Assembly: GCA_948472605.1 (NCBI GenBank)
Contig: CAOKUH010000027.1
Location: 1 to 14,818 of the forward strand
DNA from: an uncultured Mycoplasmatota bacterium
GTDB taxonomy: Bacteria; Bacillota_I; Bacilli_A; RF39; UBA660
DNA: 14,818 bases
Direction of reading: 5' to 3'
Below are positions 14,140-14,818 of this stretch, in pieces. The notes below the pieces were generated by a model. The model saw nothing but the letters and a program-made list of their open reading frames with translations, had not been told where the DNA came from and did no database searches. Numbering within the stretch: position 1 is the stretch's first letter; each line of letters opens with the position of its first letter. Both the position numbers and the translations under genes were made by a program.

Positions 14140-14818
14140 GATGAAGAATATGAAAGGAAATAGAATTTATGAATGAAGAAAAGAAAATAGCTGGGATTTA
14201 TATTAGAGTGCCGTTGTAATACATAGGCAGACACATTATCTTCTTTTTCCTCTAACTCTCGCTTTGTGATTGTAAAGCCATATTTACCAAAGCTTGTGCC
14301 AATATCTAATTTTCCATTCGGTAGATTTTTGTTGATTAACTCTCCAGTTTTTAAAATGAATTTAATCTTGTAAAAATCTTCTTCTCCATTTTCTAATTTT
14401 TCGCCAATGATTATTTTATCAACAATACTATTAAATACTTCTTCATTAAATTTTGTAAGACCTTTATATTGCTTTAAAGTATTAGATATTCTATCAACTT
14501 GTTCTAGTTTTTGTTTCCTAGTAATTTCTATATTTTCAGTATCTTTTAGTTGTTGTTCGTACTCTTTGATTTTATTCGAAATCCCTTGATTTTTCTGATT
14601 TAAGATTTCTTTTGAAATAGAACCATCAAGTTGTAAATCAATCAAATTAGATAATTTATTTTCAAGTTTGGATATTTCATCTTTTATTTTTTTATGATTA
14701 AGATTGTCATTTTTTTCGTTGATAACTTCATTTACTTTTTTCATAAATGAGTTGATGTATTTCTCACTATCTTGAAATAATTTGTTATAGGCAATTACAA
14801 ATATATCTTCTAGTTCTT
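14115..14818 (-). CDS. Large serine recombinase, C-terminal part, truncated by window edge
   Basis: The frame is open on the - strand from beyond 14818 to a stop at 14115, giving at least 234 residues here (upstream of the first internal Met it reads FVIAYNKLFQDSEKYINSF). It shows the coiled-coil region of large serine recombinases: a helix rich in Lys/Glu with KIKDEISKLENKLSNLIDL and LDGSISKEIL, a second helix with QLKDTENIEI, then NEEVFNSIVDKIIIGEKLENG and strands ending FGKYGFTITKREL. The catalytic and zinc-ribbon domains lie outside the window. The last 31 or so codons (14115-14209) are only the antisense of the recombinase stub and its leader, so the native protein probably ends close to VSAYVLQR at the junction. 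It would insert or excise a mobile element. Confidence 0.8.
   Translation of the reverse strand, partial: ELEDIFVIAYNKLFQDSEKYINSFMKKVNEVINEKNDNLNHKKIKDEISKLENKLSNLIDLQLDGSISKEILNQKNQGISNKIKEYEQQLKDTENIEITRKQKLEQVDRISNTLKQYKGLTKFNEEVFNSIVDKIIIGEKLENGEEDFYKIKFILKTGELINKNLPNGKLDIGTSFGKYGFTITKRELEEKEDNVSAYVLQRHSNINPSYFLFFIHKFYFLSYSSSKKRRQRH
14169..14219 (+). pseudogene. Serine recombinase, N-terminal stub cut before the catalytic serine codon
   Basis: AAAGGAAA near 14153 and the ATG at 14169 begin MNEEKKIAGIYIRV, followed by Pro-Leu and a stop at 14217. AGIYIRV is the hallmark first strand of serine recombinases, where the next residue is the catalytic Ser (IRVS). Homology ends exactly after the Val codon (14208-14210); from there the bases belong to the oppositely oriented recombinase end. 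The regulatory leader is intact but the enzyme is lost at this end. Confidence 0.7.
14205..14818. mobile_element. End of an integrated or inverted element bounded at about 14210
   Basis: The sequence switches at 14208-14220 from a + strand recombinase head to a - strand recombinase tail. A recombinase gene ending at the very edge of its element is the normal arrangement for elements carried by large serine recombinases, so this position is a candidate attachment junction. The other end is outside the window. A simple inversion of one recombinase gene would give the same picture. Confidence 0.45.

Overview
The window is very AT-rich DNA with strong AGGAGG-type ribosome binding sites, sigma-A-like TTGNNN-17-TATAAT promoters, short hairpin-plus-T-run terminators and standard-code genes. 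This points to a low-GC Bacillota, plausibly an uncultured gut Bacilli-type lineage; the placement is inference from composition and gene families. It reads as chromosome, with mobile-element debris at the right end.

Left (1-4482): a secretion locus of four genes on the + strand. They are a small exported protein with a TasA/camelysin-like leader (183-854), a membrane-anchored protein carrying about 35 aspartate-rich calcium-loop repeats (954-2933), a SipW/ER-type signal peptidase (3016-3882) and a small membrane-anchored beta-rich protein (3940-4482). Genes 1-3 each end in a terminator, and in genes 2-4 the next promoter begins at or inside the preceding terminator. The likely logic is that the peptidase matures the exported proteins, which form or decorate a surface fibre or matrix. 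Centre-left (4537-6158): a two-gene non-homologous end-joining module, Ku plus an ATP-dependent DNA ligase that lacks the polymerase and nuclease domains of full LigD.

Centre (6265-9459): a three-gene operon with a membrane-anchored phosphodiester glycosidase (NAGPA family), an unrecognised membrane-anchored protein, and a family-2 glycosyltransferase fused to a GtrA-like membrane domain. It probably modifies or builds a surface glycan. Then, on the - strand (9496-12266), there is a superfamily-1 DNA/RNA helicase with a C-terminal DUF2726 domain. It is broken by three frame changes and is best read as a pseudogene.

Right (12420-14818): a GH25 lysozyme without a signal peptide, a threonine tRNA (CGU), an unknown 91-residue gene, and a leader-peptide/attenuator module. 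The attenuator precedes a serine recombinase gene that stops just before the codon expected to encode its catalytic serine. Directly after that break, the C-terminal half of a large serine recombinase runs on the opposite strand and off the window. This looks like a junction made by integration of, or inversion within, a mobile element. It and the repeat-protein locus are the two most interesting parts of the window.
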